DNA of 64,000 nt from Leptospira noumeaensis (GCF_004770765.1 NZ_RQFK01000033.1:248001-312000), one strand, 5' to 3'; positions 35,367-44,918 are shown, counted from the first letter of the stretch. The notes: a model not told the origin generated them from the sequence alone. Translations and numbers: made by a program.

Positions 35367-36049
35367 TTATCGTTACTACCTTTTAAAATAAATTCTACTT
35401 TTGCGGTTAGTTTGCCATTCGAAAAGTCGGCTTCATTGAAGCACAACTTATAATTACCATAGTTAATAAATGCATAAGGATAATCATCTGCATCAAGCAT
35501 TCTGATAAAGTTATAAAGTCTACCAATATCTAAGTCACTTGGTAACTCGCTTTCTTCTGGCTTTCTTCTCTTAAAAAACGTAGGTTCACCTTTTTGAGGA
35601 AAAGGTTGATGTGATTCTGTCACTAATTTTTTAATAATTTCCCAACTTAGCTCTGATGCTCTTAAGTATATTTGCCGAGCAGAACCATCTAGGCTCAGTG
35701 GCAGTTTGAGATACACTGGTCCTGAATCTAAACCTTTCTCCATCCTCAACGCTGTTAAAACAGTATTTTGATTTCCTGCTAAGATCAAATTTTGAAGAGG
35801 AGAACCTCCTCTACCGTATGGAACATCAGTCATATGGAAACAAACACATTCATAATTATTTATAATATCCTCAGGGACAATCCAACGCCAATGGGGAAAG
35901 AAAATGAATTTTGGACTGAAATCCTTAAGTTCGGTTACTAATTTATCTGGTGTGTCTACAAATCGCCAATTTCCATCTATGTTAGAGGAATATTTTTCGT
36001 AAAGCTCCCTGTTCCAGCTCCCAACACTTGCTACCAAATATGATGACAT
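35363..36049 (-). CDS. Formyltransferase-family protein (pseudaminic branch)
   Basis: A 228-residue protein of the formyltransferase fold, shorter than the paralogue at 17311-18198. The core is VCFHMTDVPYGRGGSPLQNL with GLDSGPVYLKLPL, giving the catalytic His and Asp, but Cys replaces the Asn usually found two residues before His. It lies between pseI and a PIG-L deacetylase, three bases from the latter. It probably N-formylates an amine of the pseudaminic acid skeleton after deacetylation. Confidence 0.75.
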   Translation of the reverse strand: MSSYLVASVGSWNRELYEKYSSNIDGNWRFVDTPDKLVTELKDFSPKFIFFPHWRWIVPEDIINNYECVCFHMTDVPYGRGGSPLQNLILAGNQNTVLTALRMEKGLDSGPVYLKLPLSLDGSARQIYLRASELSWEIIKKLVTESHQPFPQKGEPTFFKRRKPEESELPSDLDIGRLYNFIRMLDADDYPYAFINYGNYKLCFNEADFSNGKLTAKVEFILKGSNDK

Positions 36050-36052
36050 AGT

Positions 36053-36742
36053 TTACTTAATAACTCTTCCTGCAATAAACGCTTCGGCAAAATTTGCTCC
36101 AATTGAAGCTCCTCGCCACTTTGCCAGAGCCTCAACAGCTTCAATTGAACGAGCGTGTGGAAAATTCCGCATTTCGGAATCGTAAGACAAAAGTGCCTCT
36201 TTTTTCTTTTTGATATGTGAATTTCCTAGCTCAAAAAATACATTAGGTTGAAAATATATACCATTCTGAATTTGCCACTCAGTACTAGAAGGAACCTCAA
36301 AAAAATAGAGTTCTCTTACCGAATGACCTGGAATTGGTCTGCAGGCTGTAACGACAGCTTCGTTAACAACTCTATGATCAATATTTAAGTCATTTCCAAA
36401 GTGGGTGAAAACGAGCGATGGGTTCAATTCATCTAATTTTTCTTCGATAACCTTTATAACATCCAATCTATCAATTGAATCCATTCGATTATCGGGAAAA
36501 TCCAACAATTCAATTGATTTTGCTCCTACGACTTCCGCAGATTTTTTTGCTGAAATAGCTAAATCACCTAACTCCGTAACTTTGGAATTTCTATCACGAA
36601 TTACTTGCCTACTAGTCAATCCTTCTGCCAAAATTAAAATATGAACGTTGTGACCTTCCTCCGAAAGCCTAGCCATTGTACCACCGCAGCCCAAAATCTC
36701 ATCATCAGGGTGTGCGGCTATTGTAAGTATAGTCTTCTTCAT
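36053..36742 (-). CDS. PIG-L-family deacetylase (pseudaminic branch)
   Basis: A 229-residue LmbE/PIG-L protein with the zinc motif AHPDDE at 10-15 and HFGNDLNIDHRVV as second metal-binding region. It should remove an N-acetyl group from a sugar. It is a paralogue of the enzyme at 16649-17314 and, like it, stands next to a formyltransferase-like gene. A start ATG at 36742 is 17 bases after the GNAT gene. Confidence 0.85.
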   Translation of the reverse strand: MKKTILTIAAHPDDEILGCGGTMARLSEEGHNVHILILAEGLTSRQVIRDRNSKVTELGDLAISAKKSAEVVGAKSIELLDFPDNRMDSIDRLDVIKVIEEKLDELNPSLVFTHFGNDLNIDHRVVNEAVVTACRPIPGHSVRELYFFEVPSSTEWQIQNGIYFQPNVFFELGNSHIKKKKEALLSYDSEMRNFPHARSIEAVEALAKWRGASIGANFAEAFIAGRVIK

Positions 36743-36759
36743 ATCTGTATTCTTCCGCT

Positions 36760-37239
36760 TTAAATATTTTTTTCAAATACTATCTTATTCGAGCCTTTAG
36801 AGTTAATTTTAAAACCATTTGAAAGGAAGCTCTTTTGAGATGCAATATTCTCTGTTTTAACCTCTCCAATTAAAGAGATTTTGTTCTTCAATAACTGATT
36901 TTCTAAATACTCGCATCCTAATTTAATTATATGATTTCCCAATCCTTTGCCCCGGTATCTTGCATCTACTGAAAAGTCAATTCTATAAGTTTTTGTTTTA
37001 TTCTCTTTATCAAATCGGATCTGACCGATTGGCTTTTTTTCAGATTCTAAAATAAGTATTATTGAATTTTTATCTTTAATTTTATTTTCAAACCAAACTA
37101 GATGATTCTTCCATTCGATCGGCTTCGAATCAAACGAATTTTTTCTAACTTCAGGTTCGTTAACCCAACCAAACAGAAGTTCGCAGTCAGAAATGGAAAC
37201 AGGTCGGAGGTGAAAGTCCAATTTTTTATGCCTAATCAA
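36760..37239 (-). CDS. pseH: GNAT acetyltransferase, PseH-like
   Basis: A 159-residue GNAT enzyme with the acetyl-CoA-binding motif ARYRGKGLGNHII and LRPVSISDCELLFGWVNEPEVRKNSF at the N-terminus, a start typical of PseH. PseH acetylates the 4-amino group of UDP-4-amino-4,6-dideoxy-L-AltNAc. It overlaps the pseG gene by eight bases. Some bacteria carry PseG-PseH as one protein, which agrees with this close arrangement. Confidence 0.78.
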   Translation of the reverse strand: MIRHKKLDFHLRPVSISDCELLFGWVNEPEVRKNSFDSKPIEWKNHLVWFENKIKDKNSIILILESEKKPIGQIRFDKENKTKTYRIDFSVDARYRGKGLGNHIIKLGCEYLENQLLKNKISLIGEVKTENIASQKSFLSNGFKINSKGSNKIVFEKNI

Positions 37240-38155
37240 TATCCGATGTTTGAAAGAAGTTGTTTTTTAGTATGCCTACGAGTTCTTTTGGTTCTCTTAC
37301 GACTTGGGCTTTTTGAAACTCCACAAAACCACGAATATTACCTTCTTGATTCTCTGCGGTTTTAATCATAACCATAGGAACTTTACATCGATCCAATTCA
37401 TAAGTGGTCTGCCCACCTGCTGTAATCGCAAAATCCATTTGGATCATTAAGTCCCGCATTTGAATGGCAGAAAGTTTTTTGTGAAGGTATGTTTTTTTAT
37501 CAGATAAGTCTTTTAGTTTAATTTCGTTGGTAAACCCAGGACCAACAACCAAATGTTTCTCTATCGTGGGAAAGTTTTTTACTAACAGAGAAAGAATCGC
37601 TTCTGAAAATAAATGCGGGTCGCTACCACCGAGTGTAACCAAAATCTTCAGGGGAGGATTGTTTTTCTTTGGGATTTCAAAGTTTTCTCGAAATGGTTTT
37701 CTCAGTAAAACTCTGTCTTTACCCGTTAAAATTTTATATTTTTCAGTGTTGTATTCTAAATAAAGGCCAGGATAACCAGGATTTAATATTGTGGAATCAA
37801 CGGGATACTCAATACGGCAGTCGTCATCAATGCAAATAAGTTCAGAGCAATAATCTTTTAAAGTATTATAAATTTCTAATTCCGCTAAATAAGAATCCAC
37901 GTAAAAAATGAAACCACTTAGATCTGTTGTTTGGTTATACTCATCCAGAAATTCTTTTAACTGATTTTTTTCTTTCCAATTGATGGACTGAACCTGGCAT
38001 GGAAAACTCCAGTGGGAAGAGGTATGATCGCTATGAAGGATCATTTGAATGGTAGTCTCACCCTCTTCCAAAAGTTTTTCGGCAAGAGCTGTGCATCTTC
38101 CCAAATGTCCAAGTCCAGTGGTAAGGAGTGCTTCTGTGAAAATCAAGGTAGGCAT
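37232..38155 (-). CDS. pseG: PseG-like UDP-sugar hydrolase
   Basis: A 307-residue GT-B-fold hydrolase. The N-terminal glycine loop GLGHLGRC with its catalytic His, LVTLGGSDPHLFSE and ITAGGQTTYELDRC are characteristic of PseG, which releases UDP from 2,4-diacetamido-2,4,6-trideoxy-L-altrose. Position between pseF and a PseH-like gene supports the call. A gap of 30 bases separates it from pseF. Confidence 0.88.
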   Translation of the reverse strand: MPTLIFTEALLTTGLGHLGRCTALAEKLLEEGETTIQMILHSDHTSSHWSFPCQVQSINWKEKNQLKEFLDEYNQTTDLSGFIFYVDSYLAELEIYNTLKDYCSELICIDDDCRIEYPVDSTILNPGYPGLYLEYNTEKYKILTGKDRVLLRKPFRENFEIPKKNNPPLKILVTLGGSDPHLFSEAILSLLVKNFPTIEKHLVVGPGFTNEIKLKDLSDKKTYLHKKLSAIQMRDLMIQMDFAITAGGQTTYELDRCKVPMVMIKTAENQEGNIRGFVEFQKAQVVREPKELVGILKNNFFQTSDID

Positions 38156-38185
38156 TGTAATATTTTTTGAATTATTAATTCAACT

Positions 38186-38881
38186 TTAGGCCATATTGCT
38201 AATCATCTTATATAAAACTTCGGCTCTCTCCCAGTCGTCCCCTGTGTCAATGTCTTGAACTCTCCATCTAGGAAGTTCAATGATGGACGACCACTTGTCA
38301 AATATCCTTTTACCTTCAAGCCAAGCACTTGGTTTTCCAAAATAAAACTGACCGGCATCATGGAAGGCTTCTGGCAAATCCTGGGAACGAGTACCAAAAT
38401 GTTCAGGAAAAAACATTTCTATATTTCCATCTGTATCTTTCTTAAATCCTCGAAAGATAGGAAATCCAAAGGAGGTGGCAGAAAATACATATTCCCATCC
38501 CCCTTTGCGAAAAATTTTTTCTCCATTGATAAGATCGTTTTCCAGAATAAAAGGAGCAGTGGCATAGATACAAGCGACACAATCGACTTGAATGCCTTCC
38601 CTTATTATCCATTGAATGGCATGAGCAATCACAGGAATCGTTGCTGTTTGATCATCAGACAACTCACTAGGTCTCATAAATGGAACTTCAGCACCATATT
38701 GTCTGGATACTTCTGCAATTTCTAAATCATCTGTTGAAACAATCACCCTATCAAATAACTTCGATTGAATGGCTGTTTCTATCGAATAGGCTATCATGGG
38801 TTTTCCATGAAACAATTTGATATTTTTGCGAGGGATTCTCTTACTCCCACCCCGGGCCGGGATGATACATATATTCGTCAA
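38186..38881 (-). CDS. pseF: Pseudaminic acid cytidylyltransferase
   Basis: A 231-residue CMP-sugar synthetase with IPARGGSKRIPRKNIKLF, VSTDDLEIAE, and PseF-typical FHDAGQFYFGKPSAW plus VQDIDTGDDWERAE. It converts pseudaminic acid to CMP-Pse for transfer. It overlaps pseC by four bases. This is the fourth cytidylyltransferase of the locus. Confidence 0.92.
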   Translation of the reverse strand: MTNICIIPARGGSKRIPRKNIKLFHGKPMIAYSIETAIQSKLFDRVIVSTDDLEIAEVSRQYGAEVPFMRPSELSDDQTATIPVIAHAIQWIIREGIQVDCVACIYATAPFILENDLINGEKIFRKGGWEYVFSATSFGFPIFRGFKKDTDGNIEMFFPEHFGTRSQDLPEAFHDAGQFYFGKPSAWLEGKRIFDKWSSIIELPRWRVQDIDTGDDWERAEVLYKMISNMA

Positions 38882-40062
38882 AACAACACCTGATGCCCAA
38901 TGGGAGTAATCAAAGTTTCTTTCACTCGATCCATGTCTTCATTCGTTAACTCTGGATATATGGGAAGGCTAATACACTGATTGTAATAAGACTCTGCATT
39001 AGGGAAAGAAGAAGGCAAAAACGAGTATTTTTTCTGATAGTAAGGTTGGCGATAAATCGGAATGTAATGTACGTTCACAAGGATTCCCCCTTCTCTCAAT
39101 CTTTCAAATACTACTTTGCGATCAGCCAACATTTCTTTTTCTTTAACCTGAATTACATATAAATGTAACGAGGAATGATTGTATTCCATTTGTTTTGGAA
39201 GAATCAATGGAAGATCAATTAATATCTTATCATAATAGTTTTTAATCTCTTGCCTTCTCTGAACAATTGAATCTAACCTTTTTAATTGCGAAACACCTAA
39301 AGCTGCTTGCAGGTCATTCATTCGGTAATTATAACCCAAATCAATTTGTTGGTAATACCAAGGACCATCGGGTGGTTCAGTCATTTCTTTAGGGTTTCTT
39401 GTGATTCCATGACTTCTAAGTCGATAAATGGTATTTGCCAATTCGTCATCACTTGTTGTACACATACCACCTTCCCCAGTGGTAATAATCTTCACAGGAT
39501 GAAAACTAAACACAGTAATGTCACTGAACTCGCAGGAACCTACTTTATGATTTTTGTAAGTACTACCTATTGCATGGGAGGCATCTTCGATGATACGAAA
39601 TCCAAACTCTTTACTTAATGCGAAAATTTTCTCCATGTCGCAACTTTGACCAGAAAAATGTACGGGGATTACAACTTTAGGGAGTTTGTTCTCTAACTTA
39701 GCTCTTTCCAATTTCAACGAAAGTGCATCTGCAGACATATTATAAGATACAGGATCAATATCGACAAAGTCAACATCTGCACCGCAATACAAAGCACAGT
39801 TGGAGCTTGCAACAAATGAAATGGGACTAGTCCATACAGTATCACCAGGGCCAACATTCAGTGCTAAACAAGCCAAATGTAGTGCGGAAGTGGCACTATT
39901 AACAGCAATGCTATTCTTAACACCGACATACTCGCATATCATCTTTTCAAACAACGGCACAAGTGGTCCTTGCGTAAGAAAATCAGATCTCAGAACCGAT
40001 ACTACTGCATCGATATCCGCCTGATCAATACTATGTCTTCCATAAGGTATTTGGTTTTTCAT
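38878..40062 (-). CDS. pseC: PseC-like UDP-4-keto-sugar aminotransferase
   Basis: A 394-residue DegT-family enzyme with the PLP lysine Lys191 in FSFHPVKIITTGEGGM, NSATSALHLACLAL near 55-68 and IIEDASHAIGSTY near 157-169, matching PseC. It aminates C4 of UDP-4-keto-L-AltNAc. The dehydratase PseB, which normally precedes it, is not in the window. Start overlaps the exporter gene by four bases. Confidence 0.92.
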   Translation of the reverse strand: MKNQIPYGRHSIDQADIDAVVSVLRSDFLTQGPLVPLFEKMICEYVGVKNSIAVNSATSALHLACLALNVGPGDTVWTSPISFVASSNCALYCGADVDFVDIDPVSYNMSADALSLKLERAKLENKLPKVVIPVHFSGQSCDMEKIFALSKEFGFRIIEDASHAIGSTYKNHKVGSCEFSDITVFSFHPVKIITTGEGGMCTTSDDELANTIYRLRSHGITRNPKEMTEPPDGPWYYQQIDLGYNYRMNDLQAALGVSQLKRLDSIVQRRQEIKNYYDKILIDLPLILPKQMEYNHSSLHLYVIQVKEKEMLADRKVVFERLREGGILVNVHYIPIYRQPYYQKKYSFLPSSFPNAESYYNQCISLPIYPELTNEDMDRVKETLITPIGHQVLF

Positions 40063-41810
40063 GTTCGTTGGATCACTTTCCCTTCAGATAATTCAATTTT
40101 TTGGTCGCATCCATCTATCGTAGACAACCGATGTGCAATTATGAATATCGTAATCGATTTATCTAAAGAATCAATCGATTCCATAACTGCTTTTTCCGTG
40201 TCGTTATCTAATGCACTCGTTGCTTCATCTAGAAAAATAACTTCCGCATCTTTATATAAAGCTCTTGCAATACCTATCCTTTGTCTTTGTCCACCTGAAA
40301 GTTTTACACCTCTCTCTCCGACAAATGTATCAAAACCATCTGGTAACTGCTCGATATGTTCAGATATTTGCGCTTTCTTGGCTGCAATTTTTAATTTTTC
40401 AAAATCGATTTCTTCTTTTCTGTAACCAAAGGCAATGTTTTCGGCGATGGAAGAATCTGACAAAAAGATATTTTGTGGAACATGAGCTAGGTTGTTTTGC
40501 CAGAGTCTTAGATTTTCCTCATTCAACTCAATCCCGTCTACACAAATCCTACCTTTAGAAGGCACGAGAAGCCCCATCAGTAAATCCATAAGTGTACTTT
40601 TTCCACTTCCTGTCTGCCCAACAATTCCAACCCTACTTCCTTTTGGAATTGTTAAACTAACATTTGAAACTACTTCTTTTTTGGATTCATCATATTTGAA
40701 ACATAGATTATCAATTTTTATATCATGATTAAAAGTAAATTTTCCAATTGGTCGATTTGAATTCTCCGTCTTAATCGGTTGATTCAAAAGATCCACGACA
40801 TTTGACAAATTTTCCCGTCCAGATCTTAGATTTGACCAAGAATAATAACTTTGTTGCAAAATAGGTAAAACCCTTTGCGCAGCAATGGCGAGTGATCCCA
40901 AAATCGGAAGTGCAGACATTAGCGAATCATTTGATCTTCCGAAATGATAGGCAAAGATTCCAATCAAAGCCATTCCCAATGATTCCACTATATACCTAGG
41001 ACTGGCACTATAATAATAATTTTCCGCAGAAGCCTTTCTGTAAAGCGAGTCTGAAACGCGGTAGATATTCAAAAAATAGCGTTGTGTGCCATCTAACAAA
41101 ATATCGCGAATTCCACCCATCCCTTCCTGGAGAGATTTTTGAACCGTGGTTAAATTTTTTGTAAGAATCTCTCCATTCTTTTGGAGCTTTTTTTTTGAAT
41201 ACAAAGCAACAAACAGATAAAGCATTAAAAAAAATGAAAAAGAAATCAAAGTTGTCTTTGTATCAATCAACAATAATCCAACTATTATAAATATTAGTAT
41301 AACGATAGAAGAGAGCAACGTCAGTATCGGCGTTATAATCTGAGTAACAACACTGCTTGCCTTTGATGTAATTCCAGTGATTACCTCTGCACTATTGCGG
41401 TTAATATGCACATAATAAGGCTGAAAGAGAGTTCTTTGGTATATTTCATAGCTAATGTCCGCACCAATCCCAAAAGATAATCTAGTGGTGGCGTAAATTA
41501 ACAAAAGCCTCATTGCTCCAGAAACCAAAGACGCAATTATAAACCCAGCAGTCACATAGACTAATACAGCAGAAGGATCATTTACACCGAATATCCTCCA
41601 GAAAAACCGAAGTTCTTCCAAATTAAAAATCTGTGCGGGATTTGTAAGAGCTGCCAAAAAAGGGAAGACTGCACCTATGCTAAAAATTTCTGCAAAAGAT
41701 GTGAATATGATTAAGGCAAACAATAAAAATAATTGTTGTTTTCTGCGCTGGTTAATTGAATACCAAAAACTAAGATATAGTTCATCTAAAATCAACCTAG
41801 AAAATTTCAC
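40059..41810 (-). CDS. ABC exporter (MsbA/PglK-like), likely glycolipid flippase
   Basis: A 583-residue half-transporter with an N-terminal membrane domain of about six helices (residues about 30-320) and a C-terminal ATPase: Walker A GQTGSGKST, signature LSGGQRQRIGIARAL, Walker B EVIFLDEATSALD and H-loop IIAHRLST. It starts with GTG at 41810. Proteins of this layout flip lipid-linked oligosaccharides (PglK) or lipid A (MsbA). As the only transporter in the window and inside the O-antigen run, a role in O-unit export is likely. No Wzx or Wzy is seen here. Confidence 0.88.
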   Translation of the reverse strand: MKFSRLILDELYLSFWYSINQRRKQQLFLLFALIIFTSFAEIFSIGAVFPFLAALTNPAQIFNLEELRFFWRIFGVNDPSAVLVYVTAGFIIASLVSGAMRLLLIYATTRLSFGIGADISYEIYQRTLFQPYYVHINRNSAEVITGITSKASSVVTQIITPILTLLSSIVILIFIIVGLLLIDTKTTLISFSFFLMLYLFVALYSKKKLQKNGEILTKNLTTVQKSLQEGMGGIRDILLDGTQRYFLNIYRVSDSLYRKASAENYYYSASPRYIVESLGMALIGIFAYHFGRSNDSLMSALPILGSLAIAAQRVLPILQQSYYSWSNLRSGRENLSNVVDLLNQPIKTENSNRPIGKFTFNHDIKIDNLCFKYDESKKEVVSNVSLTIPKGSRVGIVGQTGSGKSTLMDLLMGLLVPSKGRICVDGIELNEENLRLWQNNLAHVPQNIFLSDSSIAENIAFGYRKEEIDFEKLKIAAKKAQISEHIEQLPDGFDTFVGERGVKLSGGQRQRIGIARALYKDAEVIFLDEATSALDNDTEKAVMESIDSLDKSITIFIIAHRLSTIDGCDQKIELSEGKVIQRT

Positions 41811-41819
41811 AAACTTATC

Positions 41820-42899
41820 CTAACCAACCATCCGTACAACTTCCTCTGCAATCGCAGGAGAAGACGTAAGACCAGGGCTTTCAATCCCTATCAAATGGAG
41901 CCAATTGGATTCTTTATGAATCACAAAATCTTTCACTGCCTCTCCATTCAAAAACAAACGAGGTCTTAATCCGACATATCCCTCACTCAAATCTTCTTCC
42001 TTATAAAAATCTATGATCTTTCGCAATGACTCATAATATACACTTCTTTGTGTATTGATCGAATAATCTTCTTTTGAAGAAGCCCAATTTGAATTGGGGC
42101 CAGCGTATGCATCACCTCCCAAATGGAAAGTATAATGAACACCCAAAGCTGTAGAAGTTTTCATGGGCAACGGATAAACTAAAGTTTCATAAGGAAGCTG
42201 TCTGTTTAATCGGAAGTATTCACCCTTATTGGGACGAATTTCAAAGTTGTTACCCTTTTCATCGGATACTAATAATTCATCAGAATATAAACCGCATGCA
42301 TTTACGAATAAATCTGCTTCCAACTCTTCTTTTGTATTTGATTGTAAGTCTATAGCAAAAACTCCGCCGTCTTCTCGAATCACTTTCTTGTTCTTCAAGA
42401 TTTTAACCCCTGCTTCTTCTCCCAGTTGCCATAAAACTTTTAGGTAAGACGAGACATCCACAATGCCTGTTTTCGGAATCCAAAGTGAAGAATTACCAAG
42501 CACATGTTTCCAATGATTTCCGGGATTTGAAAATAATTCAATCTCAGGAATTCCTAAGCGTTTTCCATTCTCAAAGAGTTTTTCAATCTCATTTTGTTTA
42601 TCTTTCTCTTCGGTTAATGTATCTGAAATTCCAGTGGTAATGACTTTCCCACATATGGAAAAAGGTATTTTGTTTTTTTCAAAAAAAGGAATCGCCAGTT
42701 CATAACCCCGAAAACATAACTTGGACTTTAGTGAGATTGGATCATAATAGATACCAGAATGCAATACACCAGAGTTTCTGCCACTGATGCCATCACCTGC
42801 ATTTTCGGATTTTTCAAATACATAAACTTCGTAACCAGATTTTGCTAAGAGATAGGCTATCCAGGATCCTATGATTCCAGAACCAACAACAATCACCAT
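41820..42899 (-). CDS. FAD-dependent oxidoreductase, L-2-hydroxyglutarate oxidase-like
   Basis: A 359-residue DAO-family flavoprotein starting at ATG 42899, with a strong GGGAGAGGG purine stretch upstream. FAD motif VVGSGIIGSWIAYLLAKSGYEVYVFEKSE, then SGRNSGVLHSGIYYD and YVGLRPRLF are those of LhgO/YgaF enzymes, which oxidise L-2-hydroxyacids. It stands beside a 2-hydroxyacid dehydrogenase-like gene, so the pair may act on a shared hydroxy-acid, perhaps a precursor of a non-sugar substituent. This is inference. Confidence 0.82.
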   Translation of the reverse strand: MVIVVGSGIIGSWIAYLLAKSGYEVYVFEKSENAGDGISGRNSGVLHSGIYYDPISLKSKLCFRGYELAIPFFEKNKIPFSICGKVITTGISDTLTEEKDKQNEIEKLFENGKRLGIPEIELFSNPGNHWKHVLGNSSLWIPKTGIVDVSSYLKVLWQLGEEAGVKILKNKKVIREDGGVFAIDLQSNTKEELEADLFVNACGLYSDELLVSDEKGNNFEIRPNKGEYFRLNRQLPYETLVYPLPMKTSTALGVHYTFHLGGDAYAGPNSNWASSKEDYSINTQRSVYYESLRKIIDFYKEEDLSEGYVGLRPRLFLNGEAVKDFVIHKESNWLHLIGIESPGLTSSPAIAEEVVRMVG

Positions 42900-42901
42900 C
42901 C

Positions 42902-43909
42902 CTATACCACCCTCTCCCAACTTCCGCCGCTAAAAAACCCAACCACATTCTCTGCAGCTTCCCTTTCCATATCTTCCCTACAATCATTGGAACACGAACC
43001 CATATGTTGGGTTAAAATTACATTCTCCAACTCACAAAGTGGTCCTTTATATGGTTCCTCATCAAATACATCCATAGCAGCTGCAGAAAACTTTCCCTCT
43101 TTTAAGGAATGATAGAGATCATTTTCATTTACGATCCCACCACGAGCCGTATTGATCAGAATTGCATTTGATTTCAATAAAGACAGTTTGGACTGATCTA
43201 ATAAATTTTTGGTATCTTTTGTGAGAGGAACATGGATGGTAATGGCATCTGAATTTTTCAATAAGGTCTCTAAATCCACTTGAGTTATTGACGTTTCATT
43301 CCAATTTTTACCCAAAATACCATTCATTTTTGCAATCTGAATTGCTGACTCACTGAATCGAGTTATGGATTCCATTTGGTCTAACAAATCGCAAACAAGA
43401 ATTTCTTTCGGCAAATAACCTAAAAGATGGGAAGCAACTCGTTTGCCAATCCTTCCAAATCCTAAAATTCCAATGGTAGAGCCACCAATCCTTTCCCCAT
43501 AAGGCCTTGTCCATTCACCACGTCGAATTTCACGATCCGAATAAGTTACCTTTCGCATTGCATCTACAATCAAACTTAGGGCAAGCTCAGAAACAGCCGG
43601 GGATACGGCATCAGGCGTATATGCAACAGCAATTCCTTTCTCTTTGCAGAGATCCAATGGAACACTATCTAAACCAACTCCCACACGAGAGATTAATTTT
43701 AATGAATTCGTAGTTGTCACTAGAGGAGTTAATTCTTCTGTACCGGCGATCAAAGCGTCAAAATTTTGCGCTGCCTCGGTTACCTCAGACGGTTTCATTT
43801 TTCGACCAAGTGGATTAACAACCACCTGACAACCATTTGACTCCAAAACCTCAAGAGCCTTAGGACTTGTTCGGCAAAATGGAAATGTAGAAACAAAAAT
43901 TTTATGCAT
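42902..43909 (-). CDS. D-2-hydroxyacid dehydrogenase (SerA-like)
   Basis: A 335-residue NAD-dependent dehydrogenase. Substrate-side SRVGVGLD, the dinucleotide motif GILGFGRIGKRVA, catalytic Arg in INTARGGIVNE, Glu in DVFDEEPY and His in LTQHMGS are in the expected order. No C-terminal ACT domain is present, so feedback control by serine is unlikely. Likely substrates are phosphoglycerate or another 2-hydroxyacid feeding a locus-specific modification. It is followed by the LhgO-like gene after two bases. Confidence 0.85.
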   Translation of the reverse strand: MHKIFVSTFPFCRTSPKALEVLESNGCQVVVNPLGRKMKPSEVTEAAQNFDALIAGTEELTPLVTTTNSLKLISRVGVGLDSVPLDLCKEKGIAVAYTPDAVSPAVSELALSLIVDAMRKVTYSDREIRRGEWTRPYGERIGGSTIGILGFGRIGKRVASHLLGYLPKEILVCDLLDQMESITRFSESAIQIAKMNGILGKNWNETSITQVDLETLLKNSDAITIHVPLTKDTKNLLDQSKLSLLKSNAILINTARGGIVNENDLYHSLKEGKFSAAAMDVFDEEPYKGPLCELENVILTQHMGSCSNDCREDMEREAAENVVGFFSGGSWERVV

Positions 43910-43970
43910 ACTTAAATGTTATTATATTGAAAAAAATACAATTTCCATTGATGAAGCACTATTCCACTCA

Positions 43971-44918
43971 TCAATTTTGTTTTTGTAAAAAATCTTCATA
44001 AGCCAAAGCCACTCCAGCCCTTAGCTCCACTTGGTGTTTCCAACCCATTCGGTGTAATTTAGAAACATCTAATAATTTTCTAGGTGTTCCATCTGGTTTT
44101 GTTAGATCAAAAGTTAAATCTCCCGGATAACCGACAACCGCCTTTACCGTTTCTGCAAGTTCCTTAATACTCACTTCGATTCCGGATCCTACGTTGACAT
44201 GTTCGCCACCTTTCGGGTCACCTGACACATCATAGTTTTGCATTAAGAAAACACAGGCTCTTGCCATATCTTCTGAGTATAAAAATTCTCTTAGCGGATT
44301 TCCAGTTCCCCAAATCACTACTTCAGGTAATTTGTTGACCTTTGCTTCATGAAAACGACGAATGAGAGCTGGCAATACATGGGAATTTTCAGGATGGTAG
44401 TTATCACCCGGTCCATATAAATTTGTTGGCATAACAGATATATAATTAGTATTATATTGACGATTGTACGATTGACACATCACAATACCGGCAATTTTTG
44501 CAACCGCATAAGGTTCATTTGTTGGCTCTAGTTTACCATCCAACAACTGACCTTCTTCCATGGGTTGTTTTGCAAATTTTGGATAAATACAAGAAGATCC
44601 TAAAAAACATAATTTTTTCACACCGTAGCGGTAGGATGCATCAATGATATTATTTTGAATTTGCAGATTAGAAAAAATAAATTCAGCCGGATAAGTATTA
44701 TTTGCATGGATCCCACCGACTTTAGCGGCAGCCAGGAAAACATATTCAGGTTTTTCCTTAGCGAAATAATCCAAAACCATAGATTGGTTTGCTAAATCCA
44801 TTTCAGAATGGGATCTGCCAATTACATTTTTATACCCTAATTGGTTTAAAACTTTTACTAAAGCAGAACCAACTAGTCCCCGGTGACCGGCAACATAGAT
44901 CTTTGAAGATTGATTCAT
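43971..44918 (-). CDS. fcl: GDP-L-fucose synthase-like epimerase/reductase
   Basis: A 315-residue SDR starting [20 protein letters not shown] (an in-frame ATG five codons earlier at 44933 is also possible). Motifs [23 protein letters not shown] as Yxxx[20 protein letters not shown] and [11 protein letters not shown] are diagnostic for Fcl/WcaG. It would make GDP-L-fucose, or a related 6-deoxyhexose, from GDP-4-keto-6-deoxymannose. The partner dehydratase Gmd is not in the window. It is the first biosynthetic gene after the regulator. Confidence 0.92.
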   Translation of the reverse strand: MNQSSKIYVAGHRGLVGSALVKVLNQLGYKNVIGRSHSEMDLANQSMVLDYFAKEKPEYVFLAAAKVGGIHANNTYPAEFIFSNLQIQNNIIDASYRYGVKKLCFLGSSCIYPKFAKQPMEEGQLLDGKLEPTNEPYAVAKIAGIVMCQSYNRQYNTNYISVMPTNLYGPGDNYHPENSHVLPALIRRFHEAKVNKLPEVVIWGTGNPLREFLYSEDMARACVFLMQNYDVSGDPKGGEHVNVGSGIEVSIKELAETVKAVVGYPGDLTFDLTKPDGTPRKLLDVSKLHRMGWKHQVELRAGVALAYEDFLQKQN

